Below the pieces are notes generated by a model. That model was given only the letters and a program-made list of their open reading frames with translations. It was not told the DNA's origin and did not search any database. A stretch of DNA of 64,000 nt, taken from contig NZ_AZUC01000044.1 of NCBI RefSeq assembly GCF_000586555.1, positions 1 to 64,000 on the forward strand, given 5' to 3'. Origin of the DNA: Sporosarcina sp. D27 (GTDB lineage: Bacteria; Bacillota; Bacilli; Bacillales_A; Planococcaceae). A program made the position numbers and the translations under genes. Shown here one piece after another: positions 27,696 to 36,480 of this stretch; position 1 is the first letter of the stretch; every line of letters starts with the position of its first letter.

Positions 27696-28670
27696 ATGTT
27701 GAAAGATACAGCGTTACAAGAAGAGTGGCTCGTTGCTTGTCGATCTCAAGATGTCCAAGAAGCACCTATTCAAATTGTATTAATGGGAGAACGACTTGCG
27801 ATTTTCCGAAATAGTAAAGGGGTACATGCATTTAAGGATTTATGTATACATAGAGGAGCTGCACTATCACTCGGAGAAGTAAAAAATGATTGTCTTGTAT
27901 GTCCATATCATGGCTGGGAGTACGAAGACGAAGGGGATTGTGTGAAAATCCCTCAGTTACCAGAAGGAAAATCGATTCCAAAGAAAGCTAAGGCAGTTAC
28001 CTATTCATGCGTCGAAAAATATGGATTCATTTGGGTGAACCTTGCTGGCAACGAACCTGAGTTCTTTAAGTATCCAGAGATGGAGTCAGATGAATGGAGA
28101 AATGTCATCTGGGGTCCCCAGGAAGCAGAAGCCCTTCCGCCGAGGATTGTTGAAAACTTCTTGGATGTAGGTCATCTAGCTGTCGTTCACCAAGGCTTTC
28201 TCGGTGAAGAATCACATCGTGAAATTGAACCTTACAAGATGAATGAAGTAGATGGAAGAATGTATTCCGATGAAATCCGTATTTTCCAACCGGATGCGGA
28301 TGGAACTGGCGTCGCAAAATACGTGTATTATACGTATGAGATTGTACGGCCACTCACCGTGCGTTTTACAAAACGAGATGCGGAAAATGACACGTTGATG
28401 ACGATTTTGTTAACGGTTCGTCCGATGTCGGAAACGCATTCTGTGGCGTATGGAATTTTGTCATTCAACTACGATACAGGGCAGACAGATGAAGAAATCA
28501 TAGAGTTTCAAGATATGATATTCGCTCAAGATAAACCAATCGTACAAAACCAGAAACCTGAGGAACTCCCACTTGATTTACAAGTGGAATTATCTCTTGT
28601 ATCGGACAGAGTCAGTATTGCGTATCGTCAGTACTTGAAAAAACGCGGTGTCGTTCTTGGTACAGCTTAA
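27696..28670 (+). CDS. Rieske-type ring-hydroxylating oxygenase, alpha subunit
   Basis: Non-haem iron oxygenase of 324 residues. The Rieske [2Fe-2S] motif is CIHRGAALSLG...CPYHGW (C-x-H near 51-53 and C-x2-H near 70-73). The mononuclear iron site is NFLDVGHLAVVH near 150-161. Short single-component alpha subunits like this resemble vanillate and purine N-demethylases. AAGGGGA lies 7 bp before the ATG; the frame is open upstream without family character. No reductase gene lies beside it. It is divergent from the NCS2 permease, which raises the possibility of a purine-like or other heterocyclic substrate. Confidence 0.83.
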   Translation: MLKDTALQEEWLVACRSQDVQEAPIQIVLMGERLAIFRNSKGVHAFKDLCIHRGAALSLGEVKNDCLVCPYHGWEYEDEGDCVKIPQLPEGKSIPKKAKAVTYSCVEKYGFIWVNLAGNEPEFFKYPEMESDEWRNVIWGPQEAEALPPRIVENFLDVGHLAVVHQGFLGEESHREIEPYKMNEVDGRMYSDEIRIFQPDADGTGVAKYVYYTYEIVRPLTVRFTKRDAENDTLMTILLTVRPMSETHSVAYGILSFNYDTGQTDEEIIEFQDMIFAQDKPIVQNQKPEELPLDLQVELSLVSDRVSIAYRQYLKKRGVVLGTA

Positions 28671-28679
28671 TAGGTTTGG

Positions 28680-28709
28680 AAAAAGCTATCCGAATTGGAT
28701 AGCTTTTTT
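28680..28709 (+). terminator. Intrinsic terminator after the Rieske gene
   Basis: AAAAAGCTATCC (28680-28691) pairs with GGATAGCTTTTTT (28697-28709). Confidence 0.85.
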
Positions 28710-28782
28710 GTGTTGTGTGATAAACTGATAGAAAGAATATTCGATTTGAATGACAGAGAAACAATGGAATAGGAGGGACCTT

Positions 28783-29517
28783 ATGGTGAAACGTGGAGTG
28801 ATATTGTTGTCTTTGATTTGTACGGGTTTCCTTCTAGCTTCTTGCAGTTCCAATGTGGGTAGACCGAGTACGGAGCCTGAACCGGAAGACGGCTATGTGT
28901 TGAAAGATGATGTGACCAATATTAATGAGCACTTGAACTTTGAAGATAGTGAATTGCACAAAATTTACTTTGCTGGAGGTTGTTTCTGGGGAGTGGAAGC
29001 GTATTTTGCAAGACTCTATGGGGTGCAAGATACGGTTTCCGGATATGCCAATGGAACAGGAGAAAACCCAAGCTATGAAGACGTTATCAAAGGGAACCAG
29101 GAATTTGTTGAAACTGTAGAGGTCACGTACGATCCTGATCGGATTTCGCTGGAATCTCTCATTGATCATCTGTTTCAAGTGATTGATCCGACAGCGAAAG
29201 ACAAGCAGGGGAATGATGTAGGTGTTCAATATCGTTCAGGAATTTATTTTTCAGATGAAGCAGATGCAGAAGTTGTAAAAGAAGCTGTGAAAGACGAGCA
29301 GCAGTTCTATAAAAAAGACATTGTAACAGAAGCGATACCACTCGATAATTTCTATAAAGCTGAAGAGTTTCATCAAGACTACTTAGTGAAGAATCCGAAT
29401 GGCTATTGTCATATTAATTTACATGCGTTAGATGATGAAAAAATCCAACCGATTATCCGTGACGAAGAAATACTAAAGCAGTTGAGTAAACCGAAAGAGG
29501 ACGAAGAGACGAACTAA
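28783..29517 (+). CDS. msrA: Peptide methionine sulfoxide reductase MsrA, lipoprotein form
   Basis: Methionine-S-sulfoxide reductase of 244 residues. Residues 1-22 are a lipoprotein signal ending in the lipobox LLASC, so the enzyme is anchored outside the cell, unlike the usual cytoplasmic MsrA. The catalytic motif is AGGCFWG near 66-72, followed by GYANG and the EVTYDPDRIS segment. Outside the membrane it would repair oxidised surface proteins, but how its cysteine is re-reduced there is not evident from this window. AGGAGG lies 6-7 bp before the ATG. The next gene starts 14 bp after its stop, so it is likely an operon. Confidence 0.88.
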   Translation: MVKRGVILLSLICTGFLLASCSSNVGRPSTEPEPEDGYVLKDDVTNINEHLNFEDSELHKIYFAGGCFWGVEAYFARLYGVQDTVSGYANGTGENPSYEDVIKGNQEFVETVEVTYDPDRISLESLIDHLFQVIDPTAKDKQGNDVGVQYRSGIYFSDEADAEVVKEAVKDEQQFYKKDIVTEAIPLDNFYKAEEFHQDYLVKNPNGYCHINLHALDDEKIQPIIRDEEILKQLSKPKEDEETN

Positions 29518-29531
29518 TGGAGGAATGCTCG

Positions 29532-30776
29532 ATGAAGACGGTGCTTATTAGAAATGCACGGATCCGGGATGATCAGGATCTGCAGGACATTTGGATTGAA
29601 GAGGGGATCATCCAGAAAATTGGATCGAGGCTATCTGAAGATGCAGACCGAGTAATAGACTGTGAAGGAAGGGTAGTTCTTCCGGGTTTAATTGAAGGGC
29701 ATATTCATCCTGATAAAGCGTTTTTAGAGGAAAGGAAGCCTAATATATCTGGAACACTTGAAGAGGCGATTAAAAATACAGGTGAACTGAAAGTACAATA
29801 TACGTATGAAGATGTGTATAGACGCTCTGAAAAAGTACTGAAGTGGGCAATTGCTAAAGGCACAACTGTAATGCGTGCCCATCCCGATGTCGATCACATC
29901 GAGAAGTTGCTAGGCGTGGAAGTGTTGCTAGATTTGAAAGAGGTCTATAAGGACAAAATCGATTTGCAAATTGTTGTCTTTCCTCAAGAAGGGATCTTGA
30001 AATCAGAGGGGACGCTTGAGCGAATGGAAGAGGGCATTCAGATGGGTGCTGATGTCGTTGGAGGCTGTCCTTACAATGAAAAGACACTGGAAGATTCCAT
30101 TCGTCATTTGGAATTGGTCTTTGACTTAGCGGAAACGCATGATTTGCCGCTCGACTTGCACGTGGATTTCGCAGATCACACGGAAGATCCTCGGTACATG
30201 TTGACTGAACGTATTTGTGATATGACGATGGAGCGAGGGATGCAAGGCCGTGTGACGCTTGGTCATGTGACGAGTCTTGGATCGCTTGAGCCTGAAGAAG
30301 CATCTGCATTATTTACGAAGATTGCGGGTGCAGGAATCACGATTATGCCACTGCCCGCAACAGATGTGTATTTGAATGGACGTAATGATAAGAAAAATGT
30401 ACGACGCGGCATGGCGCCAGTTCTACAGATGCTTGAACATGGGGTGAATGTAGTATTCGCTTCGAATAATATTCGGAACGCCTTCACGCCGTTCGGCAAT
30501 GCAAATTTGTTATTGATCGGGTATTTGCTAGCGGAAACGCAGTTCATGGGTTCTGCAGAACAGCAGCGAACGGTCCTAGATATGATTACGTACAATGCAG
30601 CGAAGTGTCTAGGTATCGAAGGAGAGTACGGGATTGCTGAAGGGAAAAAGGCAGATTTGGTTATGTTTGAGTCGCAAAGATTGAGCGACGTGATTCAGGA
30701 TCAGCCGATTGCGAACTTTGTCATTAAAGCGGGTAAAGTGATTGTGGAACAATCAATGAATCACGCGGCTGAATAA
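29532..30776 (+). CDS. Cytosine deaminase-like amidohydrolase
   Basis: Metal-dependent hydrolase of 414 residues of the CodA/AtzC group. Metal ligands are visible: EGHIHPDKAF (HxH near 60), DLHVDFADH near 207, GHVTSLG near 239 and the ASNNIRNAFTPFG segment near 313. In CodA-like enzymes the equivalent of this last segment is SDNxRD; here N replaces D at the position of the usual catalytic or metal aspartate, so cytosine deamination is uncertain and another ring substrate is possible. A GGAGG at the msrA stop codon precedes its ATG, so the two genes are cotranscribed. Confidence 0.78.
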   Translation: MKTVLIRNARIRDDQDLQDIWIEEGIIQKIGSRLSEDADRVIDCEGRVVLPGLIEGHIHPDKAFLEERKPNISGTLEEAIKNTGELKVQYTYEDVYRRSEKVLKWAIAKGTTVMRAHPDVDHIEKLLGVEVLLDLKEVYKDKIDLQIVVFPQEGILKSEGTLERMEEGIQMGADVVGGCPYNEKTLEDSIRHLELVFDLAETHDLPLDLHVDFADHTEDPRYMLTERICDMTMERGMQGRVTLGHVTSLGSLEPEEASALFTKIAGAGITIMPLPATDVYLNGRNDKKNVRRGMAPVLQMLEHGVNVVFASNNIRNAFTPFGNANLLLIGYLLAETQFMGSAEQQRTVLDMITYNAAKCLGIEGEYGIAEGKKADLVMFESQRLSDVIQDQPIANFVIKAGKVIVEQSMNHAAE

Positions 30777-30863
30777 ATTAAGGTATTGTTAGATTGTTTT
30801 GGAAACTTTGGGGTATGTGATAAAGTAATACACATTAAAATGTTTGAATAGGAGGCGACTTGG

Positions 30864-31451
30864 ATGACCACAGTTGGATTTGTACGCCATGGAGTAACCG
30901 CCTGGAACAAACAGGGACGAGCGCAGGGGAGTACAGATATTCCGTTGGATGAAGAAGGAATTATGATGGCGGAACGGGCCGCAGAGCGTTTTTCTGCAGA
31001 GAATTGGGATGCGATTTATACAAGTCCTTGGCAGCGTGCAAAGCGAACTGCAGAACTAATCGGTAAGCAAATGACGCATACAGAAGTGATTGAAGATAAA
31101 CGTTTGCGTGAGCGGGCTGGCGGATTGATCGAAGGAACCACAGAAGCCGACCGTTTGGAAAAGTGGGGGCATGATTGGAAGCAACTCGATCTTCAAGGAG
31201 AGACGCATGATAGCGTGATTGCTCGCGGGATGTCGTTCATCCAGGAGATTCAGCATAAGTATCCAGATGGACGAGTGCTTGCAGTGAGTCATGGCGGTTT
31301 CATCAAACGATTGTTGTCGGAGTTGTTGCCAGGAACGAAGTATGAAGAGCCGCTTGGGAATACGTCATTGACGATTATTAAGATCGGCGAGGATGAAAAT
31401 TTGTGTGAGTTGTTTAATTGTACGAATCATTTGCATGAGATGAAATCTTGA
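30864..31451 (+). CDS. Histidine phosphatase family protein
   Basis: Phosphoglycerate mutase-like phosphatase of 195 residues. The RHG motif (FVRHGVTAWNKQGRAQG) at residues 6-22 holds the phosphorylated histidine, with YTSPWQRAKRTAE near 53, the acid donor in RLRERAGGLIEG near 82, and the second histidine in VSHGGF near 143. It fits the CobC/PhoE-like broad-specificity group. It has its own terminator right after the stop and a ribosome binding site GGAGGCGAC. The substrate is unknown. Confidence 0.83.
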   Translation: MTTVGFVRHGVTAWNKQGRAQGSTDIPLDEEGIMMAERAAERFSAENWDAIYTSPWQRAKRTAELIGKQMTHTEVIEDKRLRERAGGLIEGTTEADRLEKWGHDWKQLDLQGETHDSVIARGMSFIQEIQHKYPDGRVLAVSHGGFIKRLLSELLPGTKYEEPLGNTSLTIIKIGEDENLCELFNCTNHLHEMKS

Positions 31452-31483
31452 AACCGGTTGCCTTCGGGGAGCCGGTTTTTTTG
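31451..31483 (+). terminator. Intrinsic terminator after the phosphatase
   Basis: AAACCGG (31451-31457) pairs with CCGGTTT (31472-31478), with an inner GCC-TTCG-GGG hairpin, then TTTTT. Confidence 0.75.
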
Positions 31484-31499
31484 TGGGCATTGTCGATTG

Positions 31500-32065
31500 G
31501 GAGTTGTATTTGTCCGACACGCCGAGTGATTACTTCGACACACGGCGGTGCTTCTCTATCACTAAGAGTATTTTCTCCGACACTCAGCAAAGTTTCTCGA
31601 TAACAGGACACAATTCAAGTGACTTAAGAGATTAATTGGGTACGCTACGTTTGTTTCAGAAAGGGCTAACTCGCTGTGAGAGAACAATTCACGTTGTCCG
31701 ACACATCGAGAGGTTTGTCCGACATGCCGAGTGATTTCTTCGACACACAGCCGTGTTTCTCCATCACTATGAGTATTTTCTCCGACACTCAGCAGAGTTT
31801 CTCGATAACGGGACACAATTCACCTGATTTAAGCGATTAGTTGGGTGCGCTACGCTTGTTTCAGAAAGGGCTAACTCGCTGTGAGAGAACAATTCACGTT
31901 GTCCGACACATCGAGTCGTTTGTCCGACATGCCGAGTGATTACTTCGACACACGGCCGTGTTTCTCCATCACTAAGAGTATTTTCTCCGACACTCAGCAA
32001 AGTTTCTCGATAACGGGACACAATTCACCTGGTTTAATAGATTAATTGGGTGCGCTACGCTTGAT
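31500..32065. repeat. 205-bp higher-order repeat made of degenerate 21-bp units
   Basis: Three copies of the same block are aligned by CTCCGACACTCAGC at 31575, 31780 and 31985, exactly 205 bp apart. Within a block, 21-bp units follow one another, roughly CTCCGACACnCnGnnnnGTTT (minus strand GAGAAAC...GTGTCG). The spacer between unit runs (AGAAAGGGCTAACTCGCTGTG) and the AATTGGGTxCGCTACG segment are also repeated. Minus-strand frames of 65-84 codons across the array are products of repetition, not genes. Copies differ by point changes. Confidence 0.9.
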
Positions 32066-32205
32066 TAGTGCGTGGCATGTGGCGCAGAAGATGTGCAATC
32101 GAAAGTTTGGGCGTCGGAATAATGCATGTACAGTACAAAGTGGATTACTAACAAGTACAATAGGGTAGAGCAAACAAGTATGACTGTAGAAGAAGAGGTG
32201 GAAGA

Positions 32206-32658
32206 ATGGCAGAACATGAATTTCATTTGAAAGCGGTTTGGCCAGGTGGCCGTAATAGTGAAGGGTACATTGAAGCGGGAAATCTTCAAACTAAAATATC
32301 AATTCCTTCAGCGATGGAAGGTCCGAATGTCGGGACGAATCCCGATGAAATGTTACTCGGTGCAGCGGCTACGTGTTACATCATTACACTGGCAGCGATG
32401 ATTGAGCGGGCTCATTTGCCGCTTGAAAACATGTCCCTGGAGTCTATCGGATTTGTCGATGTGACTATGGGTGTCTTCACATATAAAAAGATTATCCATA
32501 AGCCAACAGTTGCACTAAAACCAGAAGCAAGTCCATCTGATTTTGAAAAGCTGAATGTACTAATAGTGGAAGCTGAAAAAACTTGCATGATTTCCAAAGC
32601 TATTAAAGGTAATGTAGATGTGGAAGTTGAGCCTATCGTATCAAAATCACAAGTATAA
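32206..32658 (+). CDS. OsmC-like peroxiredoxin (SACOL1771-type)
   Basis: OsmC/Ohr-fold protein of 150 residues, predicted thiol peroxidase for organic hydroperoxides. Two cysteines are placed as in the family: ATCYIITLAAMIER near 57 and EKTCMISKAI near 126. The start MAEHEFHLKAVWPGGR and the PSAMEGPNVGTNPDEMLLGAAA segment match the subgroup named after the Staphylococcus protein SACOL1771. It is flanked by the repeat array upstream and a terminator downstream, so it is a single gene. Confidence 0.82.
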   Translation: MAEHEFHLKAVWPGGRNSEGYIEAGNLQTKISIPSAMEGPNVGTNPDEMLLGAAATCYIITLAAMIERAHLPLENMSLESIGFVDVTMGVFTYKKIIHKPTVALKPEASPSDFEKLNVLIVEAEKTCMISKAIKGNVDVEVEPIVSKSQV

Positions 32659-32664
32659 CTGGCG

Positions 32665-32694
32665 AGATAGGGATGTTTCCTATCTTGTTTTTTG
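32665..32694 (+). terminator. Intrinsic terminator after the OsmC-like gene
   Basis: AGATAGG (32665-32671) pairs with CCTATCT (32679-32685), followed by TGTTTTTTG. Confidence 0.65.
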
Positions 32695-32774
32695 TTAAAG
32701 CACATCTGATATTATTCGCAATCTTTGAAAAGTCTTGCTAGAATAGATGAAACTTAACGGAAGGATGATGAATA

Positions 32775-33683
32775 GTGACCAAAACGTTGTCGTGCCAGGA
32801 TGTCATCTATGCATTCAGTAAAACACATCCACCAGTAGAGAGAATCGAATCAGGAACAACGATTGAAATTGAAACGTATGATTGTTATAAAAACCAGATC
32901 CAATCAGCGGATACGAAAATAAGTGGAATTGACTGGGATGCCATCAATCCTGCAACGGGACCGATTTTCGTGAATGGGGCTGCGCCTGGAGATGTGCTGA
33001 AAGTGACGATTCAAAAGCTGAACATTGGCAACCAAGGTGTTATGGTTACCGGGCCTGAACTTGGTGTTATGGGGCACCGTCTGACGCACCGGGAATCGAA
33101 AATCATTCCGATTGAAAATGGTGTTGCGAAATTCAACGATCGACTGTCAATTCCGTTAAACCCGATGATTGGTGTCATTGGTGTTGCGCCTGAAGGAGAA
33201 CCGATTTCGTGCGAAACACCGGGGAGTCATGGTGGTAATATGGACACGAAGCTGATCACAGAAGGAGCCGTATTGTACTTCCCTGTGTATGCTGAAGGTG
33301 CACTATTTGCGCTAGGGGATTTCCACGCAGCCATGGGTGATGGCGAAGTGGGTGTTTCGGGAATTGAAGTACCAGGAAGTGTTGTCGTCACGTTGGATGT
33401 CATAAAAGATACTCCACTCAATCACCCCTTACTTGAAAATGAAAAAGGATTTACATTCCTTGTTTCGGCTAACACATTGGACGAGGCAGTAAAAATAGCA
33501 GTCGAAGAAACTGCAGACTTATTGGTAGCCAGGACAAAACTTAGTTTGGCTGAAGTCACGATGTTGTTGAGTGCAGTTGGGCAAGTTCAAGTGAGTCAAG
33601 TCGTAGACCCACTTGTAACGGTTCGATTCTTTGTTCCGCGTTATGTATTAGAGACATATGGGGCTCCACTATTAAACATATAG
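32775..33683 (+). CDS. Acetamidase/formamidase family protein
   Basis: Amidohydrolase of 302 residues of the FmdA/AmdA family, which release ammonia from formamide, acetamide or similar short amides. Family segments are GPIFVNGAAPGDVLKV near 57, GVIGVAPEGE near 134, SCETPGSHGGNMDTKLI near 146 and GDFHAAMGDGEVGVSGIE near 182, which holds the conserved acidic and histidine residues. GTG start with GGAAGGATGATG upstream. It is a single gene with a terminator at 33694. Exact amide substrate is not evident. Confidence 0.85.
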   Translation: MTKTLSCQDVIYAFSKTHPPVERIESGTTIEIETYDCYKNQIQSADTKISGIDWDAINPATGPIFVNGAAPGDVLKVTIQKLNIGNQGVMVTGPELGVMGHRLTHRESKIIPIENGVAKFNDRLSIPLNPMIGVIGVAPEGEPISCETPGSHGGNMDTKLITEGAVLYFPVYAEGALFALGDFHAAMGDGEVGVSGIEVPGSVVVTLDVIKDTPLNHPLLENEKGFTFLVSANTLDEAVKIAVEETADLLVARTKLSLAEVTMLLSAVGQVQVSQVVDPLVTVRFFVPRYVLETYGAPLLNI

Positions 33684-33693
33684 GTTGATTATG

Positions 33694-33727
33694 GGACCAG
33701 CTTCTCTATGAAGGGAGCTGGTTTTCT
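33694..33727 (+). terminator. Intrinsic terminator after the acetamidase
   Basis: ACCAGCTTCT (33696-33705) pairs with AGGGAGCTGGT (33712-33721 region), followed by TTTTC. A long upstream extension of the helicase frame would start inside this hairpin, which argues for the later helicase start. Confidence 0.7.
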
Positions 33728-33818
33728 TTATGCGACAGGCGGTTCATTACTGAAACTTAATGTATGGAGATCCCGTATAGCAGCTATGGAAAGTTTGATA
33801 AGTGAAGGGGGTATAGCG

Positions 33819-36419
33819 TTGACTGTATTTAACAAAAAAATCGTTTTTTGTCACCCTTGGAGATCCTATCAGGCGCGAATTCTTGCGGAATTGGATTACC
33901 ATTTGAAAAACAGACATCTCCACTTAGTCGCACCGCCAGGATCAGGAAAGACGGTTCTGGGTCTGGAAGTGATGCTTAGATTAGATGAACCTACACTCAT
34001 TGTTGCACCAACGCTAGCAATCCGGAATCAGTGGATAGAACGATTTGTGGAGTCATTTTTACAGGTTTCTCAACAACCGGACTGGATTTCGACAGATTTA
34101 CGAAACCCAGCTACAGTAACGGTGACGACATACCAAACGTTGCATAGTGTGTTAAAAGGGGATGACCTTGAAACCTTCTTTGCAGCATTCGATGCTGTAA
34201 ACTTTAAAACCATTATTTTGGATGAAGCCCATCACTTGCGTACGTCCTGGTGGCAAAGCGCGATAATGTTCCGTGATCGGCTGGTAGAACCGAACATCGT
34301 TGCTCTTACAGCAACGCCGCCATACGATGTCGGGCAAAGGGAATGGAACAACTACATACAGCTTTGCGGTCCGATTGATGAAGAAATCTACGTACCTGAA
34401 CTCATTCGTGAGGGGGATCTATGTCCGCATCAGGACTATGTTTATGCATCTGTCCCCTCGCCCGAAGAAGCAGGAATGATTGCACAGTTCCATCGGTCGG
34501 TGGATGCGTTTGTCGTCCATCTTTTATCCAATCAGGAGTTTCTGGAATTGTTAGAAGGACACCCATGGATTCGTACTCCAGAAGAGCGCATGGATGAGTT
34601 GCTTGGCAGTCCCGCATACTACTCGAGCTTGCTGTTATTTTTAAGAAAAGCAGGAATTGAAGGTTGGCAGGTGGGACTGGAGATTATTGGAGGGGATGAA
34701 AAGAATATCCCCGAGTTTTCACTCGCATGGCTTGAAGAACTATTGAATGGTCTTCTGTATAAGGATCCATTTTATGATGGTGATCATCCTGTTTTGAAGC
34801 CGATCCGACTGGAATTATCCAGAATTGGTGCGATTGAACGGCGAACGGTTTTGTTGCGTTCGAGCCATTCCATCCAGCAGACTCTGGTAAAGAGTGTGAC
34901 TAAACTAAAAAGTATCGAAGAGATTGTGACGTTTGAAACTGAACAGTTAGGATCCTCTTTGCGACAAGTGATTTTGACAGATTACATCCATAAAGAGGAC
35001 CTACCGACAACAGTAGATGATGAAAAACAGCTCGTTCGTCTTGGGGTTGCACCAATTTTTGAAAGACTGCGCCGAAAATTTGGCTCAGACACACGTCTAG
35101 GTGTCTTGACGGGTTCGCTCATCATTATTCCAGCCACTGCATGGCCGACACTTGCTAATCTTGCACTAAATAGTGGGGTTGAGCTTTCTTCAGTACCATT
35201 AGTGCAGGATGAAGAATACTTACAAATAGACGTCGGCTCTAATCGTCAGCAAGTAACATCCTTAATGACAGAAGTGTTTACTAGAGGTGATATTCAAGTG
35301 CTAATCGGTACAGCAGCGCTTCTTGGTGAAGGTTGGGATGCGCCTGCCATCAATTCACTTATCATCGCATCGACGGTAGGAAGTTATATGTTAAGCAACC
35401 AAATGCGGGGGCGTGCAATAAGGACTCAAACAGGAAATCCAGATAAAACTGCTGCCATCTGGCATTTAGTGTGTATTCAGCCAGTCATGGAGGGAGGAGG
35501 GCCAGACCAGATTGCCCTTGAGCGACGATTCCAATCGTTAATAGGATTGGATGCTGAACGTCCCCGGATTTCATCGGGCATAGAGAGACTCCGTTTGACG
35601 AAAAACCCTGATTCCGGGTGCGTTGTAGAGTTGCAAAATCAAACGACGCTTCAGCGAGCCGTGGATCGGACATCATTGCGGCAAAGATGGCATCAGGCGG
35701 TAGGAAATGCAGAACGTGGAGAACGGAAAGAAGAACTAGTTACGGAAAGGAAGAGAGTTCCGAAACCTTTCGTCTACGCAGCGACTGTCAAATCGCTAGT
35801 TATTGTTGGAGCGGCGGTGTTTTTTGAAACTGCTCGAGAAATAATGGGGCCATTCCCTTTCAATATATCGAAAGAACGGTTGCTGATCGCGTTTCTAGTC
35901 GGCATGGTATTAGCTTCTCCATATCTTTGGAAGTCAGGGAAAGCGATGATCCGGCATCGTTCGCTGGAACGCAGTATGATTCAAGCTGCAACTGCGGTCT
36001 ATGAGACGCTGTTTCATGCTGGATTACTATCAATTCCACTGACAGAAAATCGTATTCGTACAGAGGGAGGAGAATCTGTGTCTTGCAGTTTAGATCAGGG
36101 GACGATTCACGAACAGACGATTTTCCTCAAAGCGATGCAAGAGCTACTTGACCCAATTGAGAATCCGAGGTATTTGTTAGTACGTAAGTCAAAACTTCTT
36201 TTCATCCAACGACGTGACTTCCATTCAGTACCTGAAGAGATTGGTCGTAAAAAAGAATATGCAGAGTTTTTCTTGAAAGAATGGAATCATCATGTGGATC
36301 ACGCAAGTTTGACCTACACGCGAACTCATGAAGGTCGGAAAGAATTGCTGGTTGCGAGAATGGCTGCAATGTCAGCTATTTTCCTAGACAAATCAGAGAG
36401 GATTAGTGTGTGGAGATAG
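33819..36419 (+). CDS. DEAH-box helicase with a C-terminal membrane hairpin
   Basis: Superfamily 2 helicase of 866 residues. Motif I is APPGSGKT near 43, motif II DEAHH near 134, motif III LTATPP near 164, and motif VI MRGRAIRTQTG near 529, after a conserved TAALLGEGWDAP. The N-terminal arrangement resembles RAD25/UvsW-like helicases. Unusually, residues about 650-705 hold two predicted membrane helices (VKSLVIVGAAVFFETA and LLIAFLVGMVLASPYLW), followed by a 160-residue C-terminal domain of unknown type. The TTG at 33819 has AAGGGGGT 7 bp upstream and avoids a start inside the preceding terminator. No nuclease or methylase is adjacent. Confidence 0.78.
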   Translation: MTVFNKKIVFCHPWRSYQARILAELDYHLKNRHLHLVAPPGSGKTVLGLEVMLRLDEPTLIVAPTLAIRNQWIERFVESFLQVSQQPDWISTDLRNPATVTVTTYQTLHSVLKGDDLETFFAAFDAVNFKTIILDEAHHLRTSWWQSAIMFRDRLVEPNIVALTATPPYDVGQREWNNYIQLCGPIDEEIYVPELIREGDLCPHQDYVYASVPSPEEAGMIAQFHRSVDAFVVHLLSNQEFLELLEGHPWIRTPEERMDELLGSPAYYSSLLLFLRKAGIEGWQVGLEIIGGDEKNIPEFSLAWLEELLNGLLYKDPFYDGDHPVLKPIRLELSRIGAIERRTVLLRSSHSIQQTLVKSVTKLKSIEEIVTFETEQLGSSLRQVILTDYIHKEDLPTTVDDEKQLVRLGVAPIFERLRRKFGSDTRLGVLTGSLIIIPATAWPTLANLALNSGVELSSVPLVQDEEYLQIDVGSNRQQVTSLMTEVFTRGDIQVLIGTAALLGEGWDAPAINSLIIASTVGSYMLSNQMRGRAIRTQTGNPDKTAAIWHLVCIQPVMEGGGPDQIALERRFQSLIGLDAERPRISSGIERLRLTKNPDSGCVVELQNQTTLQRAVDRTSLRQRWHQAVGNAERGERKEELVTERKRVPKPFVYAATVKSLVIVGAAVFFETAREIMGPFPFNISKERLLIAFLVGMVLASPYLWKSGKAMIRHRSLERSMIQAATAVYETLFHAGLLSIPLTENRIRTEGGESVSCSLDQGTIHEQTIFLKAMQELLDPIENPRYLLVRKSKLLFIQRRDFHSVPEEIGRKKEYAEFFLKEWNHHVDHASLTYTRTHEGRKELLVARMAAMSAIFLDKSERISVWR

Positions 36420-36480
36420 ACGATCCCTACAAAAAGGTGAAGGATGAAAGTAAGGTCTTGTAAGTTAGGAAGGAGAAAAT

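Noticed and set aside
31414..32021. Three tandem minus-strand ORFs of 65-84 codons with similar sequence
   Set aside because: They follow the 205-bp repeat period and lack ribosome binding sites; the similarity comes from DNA repetition, so they are not called as genes.
33708..33818. Upstream start of the helicase at 33708
   Set aside because: That start lies inside the acetamidase terminator; the TTG at 33819 has a strong ribosome binding site.
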